The notes under the pieces are model-generated. The model had not been told where the DNA came from, made no database searches, and was given only the letters and a program-made list of their open reading frames with translations. The translations under genes were made by a program, and so were the position numbers. A stretch of 64,000 nt of DNA, taken from positions 4,651,199 to 4,715,198 of the forward strand of contig NC_036450.1 in assembly GCF_002775205.1 (NCBI RefSeq), in the 5' to 3' direction. This stretch comes from Xiphophorus maculatus (taxonomy: Eukaryota; Chordata; Actinopteri; Cyprinodontiformes; Poeciliidae). Positions 1 to 14,468 of this stretch are shown piece by piece (within the stretch, counting starts at the first letter, position 1; the number at the start of each line of letters is the position of its first letter).

Positions 1-571
1 GACCGCTTGATTTCTTTGGACCTGAAACATAAAGTGCTGTGAAAAGTATTTGCTCCTTTACATATTTCTTCTGTTTTGCCTTTTTGTCCACCTGAAATGT
101 TTCAGATCATCAAACTGATTTTAATATTTGATGAAGAAAAACTGATTAAATTCAATAAACAGTTTTCAAATGATGATTTTATTCATTAAAGGAAAAAAGC
201 TGAAAACCAACAAACACAAAACCAAGAAAAAACACAAAGCTGGAAAAACAAGACAAGAATAGAAATAATTAAACAAAGTTTAAATTACTGTCAATGGCAA
301 GAATACAAAGTTTAAACTGAAAAAAGTTTAGATAGAAAAACAAACATATAAAACTTTCACTCTGTTCTACATAAATCATCATCAAAATCAAAGCAGCAAA
401 ATATTTCCTGTATATTTTTATAAAACTTCTTCAAGGATTTCCAGCTAAGTTTGTAGAAAAACTCACAAAAAACATCATAAACCTTATTTTATTTGTTTAG
501 CAAATATTTTAAAGAGAGAAAAACACTTTTATCTCCTCACTAAATTATTGCAAACTAGAAATCCCTCTAAA
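1..571. other. AT-rich region, no gene seen
   Basis: I see no reading frame or RNA gene here, only A/T-rich sequence. The right part may be the decayed 3' end of the minus-strand LINE relic that follows, but nothing in it is diagnostic. Confidence 0.4.
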
Positions 572-1005
572 TTACCTACAATTGTTTTTAATATTCATCC
601 TAAATAAATCATTTTCTATTAGTTTATAGTTTGTTTCTTTCATTTCTAACAATGTTTCTTTACACCATGAAAGGAGTTTATTATAGACTTTGTAAATAAT
701 CAATGTTGTTCTGATCTCTACTAAATCATAACATTTTAAAGTATGCACTTTCATTTTTTATTTTCTTGTTACTAAATATTACAAATGTTTCCATAATTTA
801 GTGTTAATCTATTTTTGTCTCATCATTAATATTTGTAATTCTCCTTCCATTAAACTGTTGCTGCTCCAAACTGACCAGATCAAAATAATGTATCAGCAAA
901 TAAAGTAAATGTTAACAAATTAGATTCATTGCATAAATCATTTATGTAAAGTAAGAAAAGTTTAGGACCCAGTTCTGACCCTTGTGGTTTTCCACAGGTA
1001 ACTTC
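572..1005 (-). pseudogene. decayed LINE reverse transcriptase relic
   Basis: Read on the minus strand, positions about 1000-940 translate to GKPQGSELGPKLFLLYINDL, the classic non-LTR RT block (normally GVPQGSVLGPLLF.IYINDL). A damaged FAD(D) box (FADTLF, then a stop) follows near 885. Further on, 754-572 encodes HTLKCYDLVEIRT, resembling the C-terminal segment of Jockey/CR1/L2-type elements. The spacing between these blocks is much shorter than in an active element and several stops interrupt them, so this is a dead fragment. The family assignment is a recognition from motifs, not a search. Confidence 0.6.
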
Positions 1006-1477
1006 TAGTAAATCAGAATTCATATTATTTGTACATTTTGATGTCTTGAGTAACTTTTACCCAGGAATGTGAAAAGCCTCATGATTCAGAAATAAGAAAG
1101 AGAATAATTATATAAAAATATATATTGGAGACAGTTTCATAACTTAATATTCAGAAGTTTGCTTCCATCTCCTCTGGTTTTGTCAGAATCTCCTTCAGTC
1201 TAATTTGGGTCAAATGTTCTGGTTTCCTTCCACAAGGTTCTCATGATAATTGCTGGAGTTCTGGTCCATTCCTTCTTACAGAACCGGTGACGGTCTTTAC
1301 AAAATATTAACTTTTTATGACCAAATTGGTAATAAAATGACGACCATCAGAAGGCCTGTTCTTCAGGTCAGAGAAGCAGAATATTTTCCTCTCTTCTTCC
1401 TCCAACATGGTGCAGACATGGCACATTAAACTGAGCCATGTCTGCTGTTGGCAACAGCAGCTAAAAAAGATTTGCAG
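1006..1477. other. no gene seen
   Basis: Non-coding sequence between the LINE relic and the inverted NLR block. Nothing recognised. Confidence 0.3.
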
Positions 1478-1597
1478 AGAGGCAGAGGAAGCTGCCATCA
1501 GCTGCTGCACTTCTACTATCAGTCCACTAGATGGAGACATGGAGCAACATTTACATTCACTGATTCAACCTGAACAACAGGAAGTATTTTAGTTCAC
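1478..1597 (-). repeat. inverted copy of NLR intron-1 block
   Basis: This is the reverse complement, almost base for base, of 6962-7077 in NLR-A and of about 30785-30890 in NLR-B, where it lies in intron 1 just upstream of the coding exon 2. Homology stops abruptly near 1478, so the exon encoding MDQCED is absent here. Confidence 0.85.
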
Positions 1598-1954
1598 AAT
1601 CATTAAACTCTACAAGTGGAGAAGATTAACTGTTTAATAATCTGACTGAATCAAACACATTTTAACAATATTTGTTTTATTTTGAAACGAAGCAGCAAGA
1701 AACTGTTGGGTTTGACGTTACTGGTTGAGATTGGAGTTTGATTTATGGAAATAAAGGAACATTATCTGTTCATCATGTTTCTTTTCTTCCACTTCCTCAA
1801 TAATTGAATAATCCTGTAGATTAGCTTCCCAACAGCAGGGAGAAAAACTTTGAGCTGAATTTAGAAGTGAACATTTTCTCCAATCATCAGAGAACAGAAA
1901 GAAGTCGGAAAGTTTCTGTAGATAAACTTCAAGTAGAAAACAAAGCAAATTTAC

Positions 1955-2060
1955 AGTTTGTTCAAACTGTCCAAAGAGTTGAAGAAAAACATCTGAACAA
2001 CAGACTGAAACCCAACAGAACCGCAGGAGAACCAGACTAATGCCACACCTGTACAGAGAC
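1955..2060 (-). pseudogene. NLR non-coding exon 1, inverted relic
   Basis: On the minus strand this segment matches exon 1 of NLR-A (ending at 6572) and NLR-B (ending at 30368): a shared 5'UTR ending in TTTGAACAAACT followed by a GTAAAT donor at 1954-1953. Together with the conserved intron block at 1478-1597 it marks the 5' end of a third, inverted NLR gene copy. No coding exon of that copy is present to the left in the window. It stands head to head with NLR-A, 4.4 kb apart. Confidence 0.7.
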
Positions 2061-3483
2061 ACAACAGAACTGGACTTTTATCCGACCTGAACAACATGAG
2101 TTCAAAGTCAAGGTGTTATAAATGTTGCATAAGTGATTATATGACAGCTCACCTGCTTTGTAGTTTCTTCTTTCAGAGCAGCAGAACCAGGAAGTAGAAG
2201 GTCTGCAGTGAAATCAGAGGCAGGTTGATAAATCTTCATGAGACAGGAGAGAAGTTCTGATGAAAATGTTTCATGATGGAGTCATGAGGAGAAATGAGCC
2301 CAGAGAAAAGAACAGCTGGTTGCTTCCTGCTGCTGTAACTGGTCAGAATATAATTACAAGCAGAAAATAATCAGAAACATTAAACTAAACTATAATTCTT
2401 AACATCACCACAGTACTGCAGCTAAAACCACACATTGTTCTAATGCAGATTATTCCTAAAGCTCCTATATAATCATTGATCATTATGTTAGTGTGGTGAG
2501 CAGAGTGAGGACAGTCTCTGTTTAAAACCAGGATCAGCTGAGGAGGTTCTGCTGATCCAGGTTGAAACCCTGATTTCATTTCAATCATCAACCTGAATTT
2601 AAAGTCAGAGTCAGATCAAGCAGCAGAGAGGTGGCAGCTTGTTCCAGACTCATTATTTACACATGCAGCTGTTTTCCAGCTGTTCTCCACAGCTGGAGGG
2701 AGGGGGGATGTTTGGGAGGAGAGAACCTGAACATTCAACCTCCAGGTTTCACAGCTGGATTCTGACCTCAGCAGCTGGAACAATGACACAGATGAAACCA
2801 GTGACTCCTGAAAAATGGGATGTTTGGATCTGAGCAGGTCTGCAGATTCCACTGACTGGGATTTATTCAGAAAATGTCTCAGAGCTGAGAAGAGCTGAGC
2901 TTCTTTAGACTGAATGCTGGGAAATCTGCCCTCCTCCCATTCAGTGATGTTCAGGTTCTGAACTTTAAAAGTGATCCAACATTAATTGGAAACATTTTGA
3001 AATTTGGCCAAATATCTTGTATCCACATTTGTAAAGACTGTAATTTTTAGACTAAAAATATGTAGAAAATTATATTTTCATGTCCAATTTTATTGGCTAC
3101 GACAGAGTATCAAGGCCACACTAAGGAATAAAATATAAAGATAAAAATACAAAATAATTGTACCTGCCATTATGTGTGACATAATATTGGCAAGTCCAAT
3201 TAAAATAAGAGATAATAAGAGATAAAATAAGCATTCTGAGACAACCTGCCTGAAAACCAAACCTAGATATGAGAAGAAAGTCGACATGGAGCAGGAACCA
3301 AATCAGCTCATCAAAATGAGCCACTATCTAAAGTGCAGTGAACCAGCAGGTGGAGGATTTAATGGACAGACCCATGATCCATTATGAAGATGGACGGAAC
3401 CACAACTGGTGAAATCCAGGATGGAGAAAAGTTCCAAGTTTTCCAGCAGTTTTTTTAAAGAGCTCTAGTCAGTTGTACAGTGA
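2061..3483. other. intergenic, no gene seen
   Basis: Sequence between the inverted NLR relic and a retroelement relic. Short open frames here lack splice or domain signals. Nothing recognised. Confidence 0.3.
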
Positions 3484-4130
3484 ATGGAAACACATGAAAT
3501 GGTGGAACTTGGCTCTCAAAAGTCAGGAATTGCTGCCTTACGAAAACTAAAGCAAGAACTGAATAAATTTCAGTGGCTGCAGGCAGAAGATCGACGCCTC
3601 CTGGAGGAGAAGATTGGAGCTTCGGGTGTAAAGGTGAGCAGCATGATAGTAATCAGTGACAGAAAAGCAAATCCACCTGGAAGCCTCAGAATAACTGAAG
3701 TCACATTAAGAAAGACTTTAAAATATGGAACCAGACTGGAGAAACAGAACAGACAGACAAGCTTTCTGTCACCAGTCTCAGTAACCAGATGGAGTCAGGA
3801 ATAAAGAAGAGATATTCTGAGGATGAAATCATTGAAGCCGTCATCAAAGCCGTCAGCACCAACCTTCATCTCAGAGATCTGCTGGAAGTGAAGTCTGACC
3901 TCACACTCCCTGCTCTACAATTATATTAAAATACAAAGTTAACTCATCATCTGACCTGCTGCACAGGATCATGAACATCCCAAGACAGTCTGACAATTAT
4001 TTTCCCTCTCTGTGCCAAAACAAGCTCATCAGTCTCATTGGAAGAAGATGTGTTGTCCAGAACCATCTTGATAATGTAGCAGAGCTTCATGGAGAAACAT
4101 ACAGAAAATCAGTCAGACATTCTTAGTGTC
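3484..4130 (+). pseudogene. decayed gag-like retroelement fragment
   Basis: A 106-codon open frame (3484-3804) carries a charged, helical segment (LRKLKQELNKFQWLQ). Shifted downstream, 3805-3910 encodes EDEIIEAVIKAVSTNLHLRD and LLEVKSDLTLPAL, and then SSSDLLHRIMNIPRQS. These blocks match, in order, a gag-like protein family common in fish LTR-type retroelements (EIIEAVIKAI..LRDMLEVKSDLTL...DLYHRL). Frames shift between blocks and stops occur, so it is dead. The family resemblance is from memory and moderate. Confidence 0.45.
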
Positions 4131-6453
4131 GATTGAAACAGCTAAGTCCATGCTCATGATCTTGAATACACACAAAGACAAAATGTTGGAACAGTTCGAA
4201 CGGGTAAGAAGATTTTCCTGCCTCTTCACATAAACACCACCTTATTCTGGATTGTCCTGCTGTTGCAATCAGAGGCCAAGAAGAAGCTTCAAGTTCTTCT
4301 CCTGTTCAGCTCTACGTTCCTGTCAGAGACTTCAGCTCCTCATGAGGAGAACAACTAAAGCCTGGAACAGACTGAACCTAACATCCTGACATCTCATCCC
4401 TGAACAAAGCTTTGCAGCATCAAGGTGACTCTTAGCGCCATATATGGACAGATTTCCTCTAAAGGGGGCGGAGCCTGGATTGGAGGAACCAGCAGCAGCT
4501 TCCAGGAACAAACCTTGGGAACCTCTGGAGGAGAACATGGAGATGAGATTCCTGCTTTAATCAGTGGATTCATTGATAGAAAACATGACGACTGAAATAT
4601 CTGAGAGCTGCAGCTCCATTTTCTACAGATCTGCTGGAACATCAGATAGAAATGAAGAATTTCATCATTTCACATCAAATCTGTTCATCTTCCACAGAAA
4701 CAACTGAATTATTGACCTGAACTGGTTCTAAAGGTCTGGATGGTAAAAACATCCATTGTTTTTATGTCTCATTAGTTTCCAGAAAGAGTTGAAATGTTTC
4801 AGAAGCTTTTATCCAGCAGCTCAGTAAAGATCTCTCCTCTTTCCAACCTGATTTAGTCCATGAAGCAGAACATCTCTGCTGCTGCAGCAACAGGAGGAAA
4901 CTTCTCCAGCTCTCAACTTCTACACTCTGACTGCTTGGAAACAGATCAGGGAGGAACAGCCTTTTCTCCAGGCTGCCTCCTCCTGACTCTAGCGCCGCCT
5001 ACTGGCTGTTCACCAGACATGACAGCTGAGGAGAAAAGAAGAAACAAGGAAATAAATGTAAAAACAGCAACCGGTTCATCCAGTCTGAATGTCGAAGTTA
5101 TGACACAGAGACATTTTGTTCCAGTCTGTGGGGGAATTTTTCAGCCATAATTTTCAGTTTGAAAGCAGGAAGTCAGGTCTTTCCTCTGAAAACTTTTAAT
5201 CTTTGCACTCAAAACTTCTGCTCTCTATCAAATATTCATTGTTCTTCCTCAAACCTTTTTTCTTACGCTCAAAACTTTTCTCTCCTTGGATCAAATCTCT
5301 CCTTGTAAAACTCTCTTCCTGCCTGCGAATCATTTTCTGCTCAAGTTTGGAACAGAATATTTGCAATGGGTTTAGATTTCAGAGGTTAGTTAAACTTTAA
5401 AGAGTCACAGTATTCTATCAAAAGAATGGATGTTGATTTTTATCAGCTTTATGGGTTTTCTAACATCTGTCTATCTAGATTGTTCCTATATTGTTAGAAT
5501 AGACAGACATCTCTCTGTCTAGACAGATACAGAACCACACAGACACCCACTAGAAGGAAACAATGAGTTTCCTTCTAACCATCTATAACATTTATATAAT
5601 CCAAGTCTTATAAAACCCAATATAACACTTGGATTCTATTGGCTGAGAGGTTGCTAGGCGACGGTACTTTTCTGTGTGGATTCAGCAGCAGTAGTGTGGT
5701 GATATTAAGGACTACAGTTGAGTTTGTTCCTTTGTTTCATTTTTCAGATTATTTCCTGTTAGTTTGTAGTTTTAATAGATTCTTGTTTTTTACTTTTGTT
5801 TTGATATGTTTTATGTCATAATTGCAATAAACTTTAAACTTTTTGTTATTTAGTGTCAAAGGGATAAAAATAGTTAAAGATTTCCATCTGACCAGCAGCT
5901 CCTTGAAGCTGATGACCTTTGACCTGCTGTGGAAGCAGAAAGGATGGACTTAGTTTTTCTCTCAATGCTTCAGCACTTTGGTTCTGATTCATTTCAATAA
6001 ATTATGATTCAATATAATGTTTACTGCTGTTGCATTGAGCTCATTTCAAGAGCTGCTGAGGAACAGATGATCTTTTATTCACATCCTGATGATTGAAATC
6101 TTAGAACTGGTTCTGATTCTGATCTATTTTTACCATCACTGACATGTTTGGATCATTTAAAAAAGCTGCTTCTGGGTTTAATAATCAGACATCATGCAGG
6201 TTATACTTTCTCCCACCAGGGAAGATAAATTTCCCTCCATTGAAGAGTCCAGTTGGTTCCAAATTAAAACAGGTTCTGGTTCCATTAGAGCTGAACAGAA
6301 CCTGGATCAGCAAAATAAAAGGAGCAAAGTCTTTGTGTTCAAACTGGGAGTTCTGAGAAGAATTCATGTCTTCAGAAGTCAGCAGGTAAACATTCCTCTG
6401 AGTCCCAGTCAGTCCCAGTTAAACCAGTTTGGGTTCATTTCTCCTCATAAAAC
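4131..6453. other. intergenic between divergent NLR 5' ends
   Basis: No gene recognised. One feature stands out: 4254-4298 is the inverted match of 43008-43052 in NLR-B intron 8, showing that this area holds rearranged pieces of the NLR locus. A small inverted repeat around 5466-5510 (TCTGTCTA arms) is also visible. Confidence 0.35.
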
Positions 6454-6572
6454 TTTCAGTTTAAATTGACCTGTTCAGTTGTGGTACCAGTCTGGTTCGA
6501 CTGCAGTTCTGTTGGGTCTCCATTTGTTGTTCAGATGTTCTTCTTCAGCTGTTTGGATCATTTGAACAAACT
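6454..6572 (+). promoter_or_regulatory. NLR-A promoter-proximal region and non-coding exon 1
   Basis: The segment from TTTCAGTTT (6454) to the donor at 6573 (AACAAACT|GTAAGT) aligns with 30263-30368 of NLR-B. It is the untranslated first exon of the family plus its immediate upstream sequence. The transcription start is not visible and no clear TATA box was found. The TTTCNNTTT core resembles half of an interferon-stimulated response element, which is an inference only. Confidence 0.6.
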
Positions 6573-7220
6573 GTAAGTTTCTTTGTTTTCTACTTGAACT
6601 TTGTCTTCAGGATCTTTCCTGTTAGTTTCTTATTTTTCTTTCTGATGTTTGGAGAACAAAAATCTACTGACTAGAACTCAAAGTTTCATCTCTGCTGTTT
6701 ATAATAATCCCTTAATAATCTAAGGGATTATTAGATTACTGATAAACTGGAGTCCAGCAGCTCTTGATGAAGAGCTGATGTTCTTCTCTGAACAAACTGC
6801 TTTATGTTTTAATTTCCTGGAGTCAAATTCTGGTTTTCACCATTAAAGTTAAACACAACAGTTTCAAAGTAAAACATTATTCTTAAAATTTGTTTAATTC
6901 AGTCAGATTATTAAATAGTTAATATTTGATAGAGCTGGTAGTTCAATAAATGTGAACTAAAATACTTCCTGTTGTTCAGGTTGAATCAGTGAATGTAAAT
7001 GTTGCTCCATGTCTCCATCTAGTGGACTGATAGTAGAAGTGCAGCAGCTGATGGCAGCTTCCTCTGCCTCTCTGCTGTCTGACTGCATTCACCTGACACT
7101 GATATGAAGCAGAGAAGAAGAGCCAATCAGAGGAGGAGCAGCTGATCTTTTTCCAGCTCTAATGATGTAAAGGATGATCAGAGTTGATGTGCAGATGAAT
7201 GATGTGTGTTTCCTCTGCAG

Positions 7221-7352
7221 GTGAAGGTAGAAAGTGTGTGTGAGCTGATGTGAATTCAGCAGCATGGATCAGTGTGAGGACAGAGAGGAGGGAGTCCCTC
7301 CCTCTAAAACCACTCAGTGTGGGGAAGATGAGAGCCAGAGCAAAGGTCAGAG
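7221..7352 (+). CDS. NLR-A exon 2 (start exon)
   Basis: The acceptor at 7219-7220 and the GTGAGG donor at 7353 bound the exon. The start codon at 7264 opens [20 protein letters not shown] and continues to GQR, the standard N-terminus of teleost FISNA-NACHT NLRs. The start is chosen because the same ATG and context recur in NLR-B at 31072. Confidence 0.8.
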
Positions 7353-7486
7353 GTGAGGTCACCATCTCTAACTGTCCACAGCCCTTTTCACACAGCGTTC
7401 ACTATATCAGGCCAGAACAGACGTGGTGATGAAGCTGCTGCTGCTCCTCTTTGCTGATTAAGTTTTAATCATCATGTTTCTGTCAG

Positions 7487-7606
7487 GATCCATCAGAGAC
7501 TCAAACCAGAACCAGAACCAGAACCCAGCTGTGTGTCCTTTAAGAGCGACATGTCAATGCTTGATCCTATTAACTTTAAATCTCCTGGATCTCCACCATC
7601 AGAGAG
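7487..7606 (+). CDS. NLR-A exon 3
   Basis: Encodes [20 protein letters not shown] and continues to SPGSPPSER, the proline/glutamate-rich linker exon of the family. It joins exon 2 in frame across AG|G and ends with a GTGAGC donor. It has one extra PE repeat compared with NLR-B. Confidence 0.8.
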
Positions 7607-7931
7607 GTGAGCTGTTTCTAACTGCTGTAACTGTTCTGTTTATATCTGTTATTATTAATATTAATTATTATTAATTTAACACACAAACACAAAAGGCAGA
7701 AGTGAGTTTAATTTCTAGATTGATATTTGGATTGTTCTCTAAATCTAAATGTAATTTATTTTCCAGACAGAGTAATGCTGAAAGAAAAAGGCTTTTATGA
7801 ATTAATTTTATGATTAAAGTTTCATCTCTGTGGTTCAAACATCATCCAGCATAGTGGATTATTAACCATTTCCACAGTTAAGCTAAATAAATATCTCATG
7901 TGGATATCTTTCAGAACCAGATGGTCTCTAA

Positions 7932-8463
7932 TGGACCATCTGGTTCTGATTGAAGCTCCATCAGATCCTCCTTGGATGGTCAGAGTGGAAATGATTCCTG
8001 GTTCTTCTCCATGTCAGAGCTCAACACTAAGATCACCAAACTTCTCAGTCATTTCAAACCAACATGTTTGTCTCAGAAACAGATATTTCTGCTCTTTAAA
8101 CAAGGCTGGACGTTATTCAGGAGGATCAATGATCAGAATCATGTCATTTACTATTTTACCTGTTAAATTATAATCATATTAACATAGGCTATTCAGCCAC
8201 ATGGTTTAGTTATTATTCACCTAGTTAAACCGTGAATCCAGATCTCATCACACATAACGCAGATAAACTTCTAACTTTTTCTCCGCAGTGATAAAAATCA
8301 CTGACTGTGGCCTCAATAACTTACAATAAATTAAATCAAACGACTTCACTGAAAATACCAGCAGTTCAGCTGCTGGGATCTGAACATGCAGCCTCACAAA
8401 TTCCTCCTGGTTGCATCTGCAGAGAAATCTGCGCAAGTTCATCAGTCATTTGGATCTGTCTGC
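7932..8463. other. NLR-A intron sequence, no gene
   Basis: NLR-A and NLR-B stop matching at about 7931/31730, right after a shared GGTCTCTAA. Here a perfect 13-bp inverted repeat (AGAACCAGATGGT at 7916-7928 with its complement near 7936-7948) crosses that breakpoint. Nothing else recognised. Confidence 0.4.
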
Positions 8464-8589
8464 AGGGTGCCGCCAGGAATCTTGGGCCCCATGACAAAAA
8501 ATTAAATTGGGCCCCATGCAGCTGCTGTTAAAATGTTTTGAGTCTATTTGACCCATAAAAAGCATCACAATTTTAAAGGCTTTAAAAGC

Positions 8590-10767
<2,178 letters not shown>

Positions 10768-10770
10768 CAT

Positions 10771-10809
10771 ATATATATATATATATATATATATGGTCAG
10801 AGCTCAACA

Positions 10810-10848
<39 letters not shown>
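10771..10848. repeat. (TA)n tracts flanking the R4-like 5' end
   Basis: Two TA runs (10771-10794 and 10815-10848) separated by about 20 bp. They border the truncated 5' end of the retrotransposon. Confidence 0.9.
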
Positions 10849-10849
<1 letters not shown>

Positions 10850-11149
10850 TTTGTATTGCCTGGTTGCTGAAAATATGCAATATATAATTTATAAGCTCCA
10901 CTGAGGGGGGCCCCTTGGGCCACTAAGCAGCTGCTTAGTTTGCTTATGCCTTGGGCCAGCCCTGACTGTAGGCAAGTATTGAGCAAACATACAGATTCAT
11001 CCCATAGATTAGACTGAAAAGTTCCTTTGTTAGTAATTCCATCACCAGGTGACATTATAAGTTTAATACCTGCTAAGAGGTTATTTTCCAAAGGTATTAC
11101 TAATCTGACAAGCCACATCAGGAAGTGATAGGTATTTTGTTTACCTAAA

Positions 11150-11533
11150 TAAAAAGGAAGAACCACAGACAACGCTTATGAGTTTTCAGCCAAGCTTCTG
11201 CAGAAGAAGACACAGAAAGCTGTTTCTTCAAGCAGCTCACCATGTGTTCTGAAACTCTGCAGTAGAGCTTGACTTTTATTAACACAAAACAAAAGCAAAG
11301 GGACTGGTGATGATTAGATTAGGAGCCAACAGGAACTAACACAAACAAACACAGTTTTACGACTAAGGAAACTCCCAGAAGACCATCTTCAAAGAACATG
11401 TTTTAAGGTCAGCTATGTCTCACACACTTTAACAAATTCCTTCTCTCTTGGGTGTTAATACTAAACCTTTAAATGAAAAGCAAACTGGTAACTACTTATG
11501 TAAGAATGATAACAACACATAATTATTCCAACA
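11150..11533. repeat. dispersed repeat X, copy 1
   Basis: This stretch reappears in NLR-B intron 3 as two pieces, 36255-36384 and about 37440-37690, split there by a LINE. Shared landmarks include GAACCACA(G/A)ACAACG near the start and ACTAAACCTTTAAATGAAAA near the end. Family unknown to me, with no coding capacity. Confidence 0.6.
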
Positions 11534-11701
11534 GGAAGTGTGTCCTAATTTTTTGAATAAGACTGTATGGCATTCACATGTAAGTTCTGGCTTTATTCTT
11601 GGCACAAAAAAGGAAAAGATCTTCTAGTAACTGTAGGTACATTAGCGCCACTCACTTCACCTCGTTCCCACCAACTTGCATACAGTTACACCCTTGTGGG
11701 C

Positions 11702-11738
11702 GTGTGTGTGTGTGTGTGCGTGTGTGTGTGTGTGTGTA
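11702..11738. repeat. (GT)n microsatellite
   Basis: TG dinucleotide run with one interruption. Confidence 0.95.
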
Positions 11739-12358
11739 TGGGTGTATGTATAGGCCTGTTACAACAACAAACTTTGCTGAGCAATTAATTGACATAATGA
11801 GGCAAGCACATCCTGCCAAAAATAAATTATTATTATTACCTCATTACTTTATTTTCGAAATAACACTTAACACTGGAACTGGTAAACAAAATGAACAAAA
11901 CAACCAAAAATAACATGGACTCTCAGTCTGCGTTAACAAAAAATGCTCTTGAATAAAAATTCAACACAACATAAAACCAAAGTGGGAGTAAAAACTACAT
12001 TCAACCAAAATAGTACAGATTACTTAGTCTGAATACTGTATTGCCCTTCGATAATTATTAGATTTAGAGTAGATGGACATATCTGACTACCTGATGCAGT
12101 AGTTCACTCCTCCCTTACACTAAGGAAATGAGGAAGGGAGGAGTCAGTGGAGAGCACCGGAGTTGAGCCTTTTTTCATCCAGTCATCAGTAGAAAGAGAA
12201 AAATGCAGGAAGAAATGATAAAGGCAAAAAATCTAAATGCGGTCGATAATTTTAATTTATCATACGAGTAATTGATTTGTTGTTTATTGCAACAGGGCTA
12301 TGTATGTATGCATGTGTATGTGTGTGTGTGTATATGACAACAGTTAAAGAAATCAGCA
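11739..12358. other. no gene seen
   Basis: AT-rich sequence without recognisable coding or repeat content, apart from a short TG-rich run near 12305-12333. Confidence 0.3.
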
Positions 12359-12466
12359 ACACTTTATTTGACGGGTTGTGAATAAGACCGTCATAAACAT
12401 GACATAACATCTGTCATGAACATGAGTAAGTCTTCATGAATATTTATGACTGTTGTCATAAAGTGT
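12359..12466. repeat. small palindromic MITE-like repeat
   Basis: Ends ACACTTTAT and ATAAAGTGT are inverted copies. The interior repeats TCATAAACATGACA and TCATGAACATGA motifs, giving a near palindrome. This resembles a common fish MITE recognised by its CACTTTAT ends. Confidence 0.5.
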
Positions 12467-13425
12467 AATTCGGTAAATCATGACACTTTTAATACAAAGT
12501 TTTAATCATGCATCATGTTTAACAGATATGATCAGGTTGCATTGGGCCTCCTTGATTAGTTGCCATCACTAAACACTTTCCTCTTCTTGAGGCGAAATAA
12601 TTAGTCTGGACTGTGCGATCCTTCTCATTCATAGTGATTTAATCTTATTTTACATGGAACCAGTTGGACATTCTTTCTTTGTTCCTAACTTGTTCGGTCG
12701 TCTTATCTGAAAGTCTTCCTCAGTTCTACTGATGAAGAGTTTCAGTTATTCTCAGCTGTAGTTTGAACAATCACACGTACTTAACCAGTGACTTGGGGTT
12801 GTTTTATTACATGAGTTTAAAGGTGCAGCATTTTCTTCTAAAATATATAATTGGATTCAAAACATCTAATTTGAGCTTCAGACAACATTGCAGAACTGAA
12901 CAAACTAATGACAACAAGTTTAGAAACTCTCTGGTCTGAATGCTTCACTTTTTGTTGCATACTTAGTGATTAATCAGTGTGGTTTTTGCAGATTGTTTTA
13001 TTTGATGAAAACTGTTAACAAACAAGAGCGAAAGTGACCACCTCCGCTGACCAGCCATTACTGCGCTAAATTGCCATTGGCTCGCTGAGTCAGAAATGCT
13101 CACCATGCTCTATGTGCCAACTAGTGGCAAACTGCTGTAACTCCAGTTTAATGCATCTCAGTTCAAGTAGGAGAAGTGCATCTTAAGAGTATAGTCTACA
13201 GTCTATAAAGAAAGTAAGAAAAGGGGAGGGGGTGTAATTATTTCTAATGTCCATTTTGTCACATACATCTACACAGTGCACAATTACTAAACAAGTTTTC
13301 GTTTTGACCATATCATTTTTATGCACATTATTCAACTCCTAGCAGTAAACAAGGAATGTTTATTGAATATCAGCTAATGTGTATTTGTTTAATGAGGAAA
13401 GGTGGGGCCTAAGGACACCCTATAT
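12467..13425. other. no gene seen
   Basis: Nothing recognised in this stretch of NLR-A intron. Confidence 0.3.
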
Positions 13426-13653
13426 CAGTGTTTCTCAATTCTGGTCCTAAGGCCCCCCTGCCTTGCATTTTTGGCCGTTTTCCCTTCAGCCACACACCTG
13501 GATTGAATCTGTGGGTGAATAACAGCCTTCTGTGGTATTTGATGGCTACAGAAGAAGGAATACAATCATCTGAATCAGCTGTTCTGAAATAGAGCTGATT
13601 ATACTGACACATGTAGAACAGGGGGGCCTGAGGACTGGAATTGAGAAGCACTG
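13426..13653. mobile_element. hAT MITE, 228 bp, perfect 8-bp target duplication
   Basis: Terminal inverted repeats CAGTGTTTCTCAATTC and (reversed) CAGTGCTTCTCAATTC bound the element. The 8-bp flanks CCCTATAT at 13418-13425 and 13654-13661 are identical, the size expected for hAT transposition. There is no coding capacity. Confidence 0.9.
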
Positions 13654-13675
13654 CCCTATATCAAGGTGTCCATTA

Positions 13676-14468
13676 TTGTTAGAAAGCTTCTTTTTCTCAA
13701 GCAAAATAGGCCAAAAAATAGATTTATGTTACTCTGAAAAGTCAAAAATTGCAAAAAGTCTTTCAGACGGATGCAACAGTCTTGAAATTGCTCAGATATT
13801 GGGGCATTTTCACAGAATCATCAAATGTTTTGCTGTAAATAGTAAACATGGTTGCAAGAACCATGTTGAGAAAGAAAGATGTAAATTAGCTGCAATTTGT
13901 TTTTAGAAGAATCAGACATGACGCTACCATGTCACGCTACCATATAATAGCACCTTCCAGTGCTATTATATTCCAGAACTCTAACCTTGAGTGCCCAGAA
14001 GTACAAGATGTTCAGAACAAAGAGACATAGCCAAGGTATAGAAGGCTGAAACCCGACCACTACTGAACAAGACACATACGTTGGAACATCAGGACGGGCC
14101 ACAACATATCTGAAGGCAGATTTTTCAAAGGTTTTATGAACTGATGATATGAGAGTGACTTGATGGCCCAGATAGATGGATGGGCCTGTAGCTGGATCAG
14201 TAATGGTCACAGAGCTCCACCTCGCATCAGACACCAGCAAGGTGCAGGTGGGTTACTAGTATGGGCTGGTATTATTAAACATGAGCTAGTTGGACAATTT
14301 TGGTCTGAAGATGGACTCAAAGTCAACTCCCAAACCTACTGCCAGATTTTAGAAGACAGTTTCTTCAAGCAGTGGTGCAGGAACAAGTTTGCATCTTTCA
14401 AGAAGACGATGATTTTTATGCAGGACAATGCTCCATTGCATGCATCAAAGTACTCCACTATGTGTCAA
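13676..14468 (+). pseudogene. Tc1-like transposase relic
   Basis: The N-terminal DNA-binding part is visible at 13735-13890 (SEKSKIAKSLSDGCNSLEIA and onward). The catalytic part at 14160-14467 includes DGWACSWISNGHRAPPR, LLVWAGIIKHELVG and MIFMQDNAPLHASKYST, which contains the second catalytic aspartate. The frame is broken between the two parts. The protein ends abruptly after KYST, so the third catalytic residue region (normally near SPDLNPIENLW) is missing, cut off by a junction with sequence shared with NLR-B. The element cannot be active. Confidence 0.85.
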
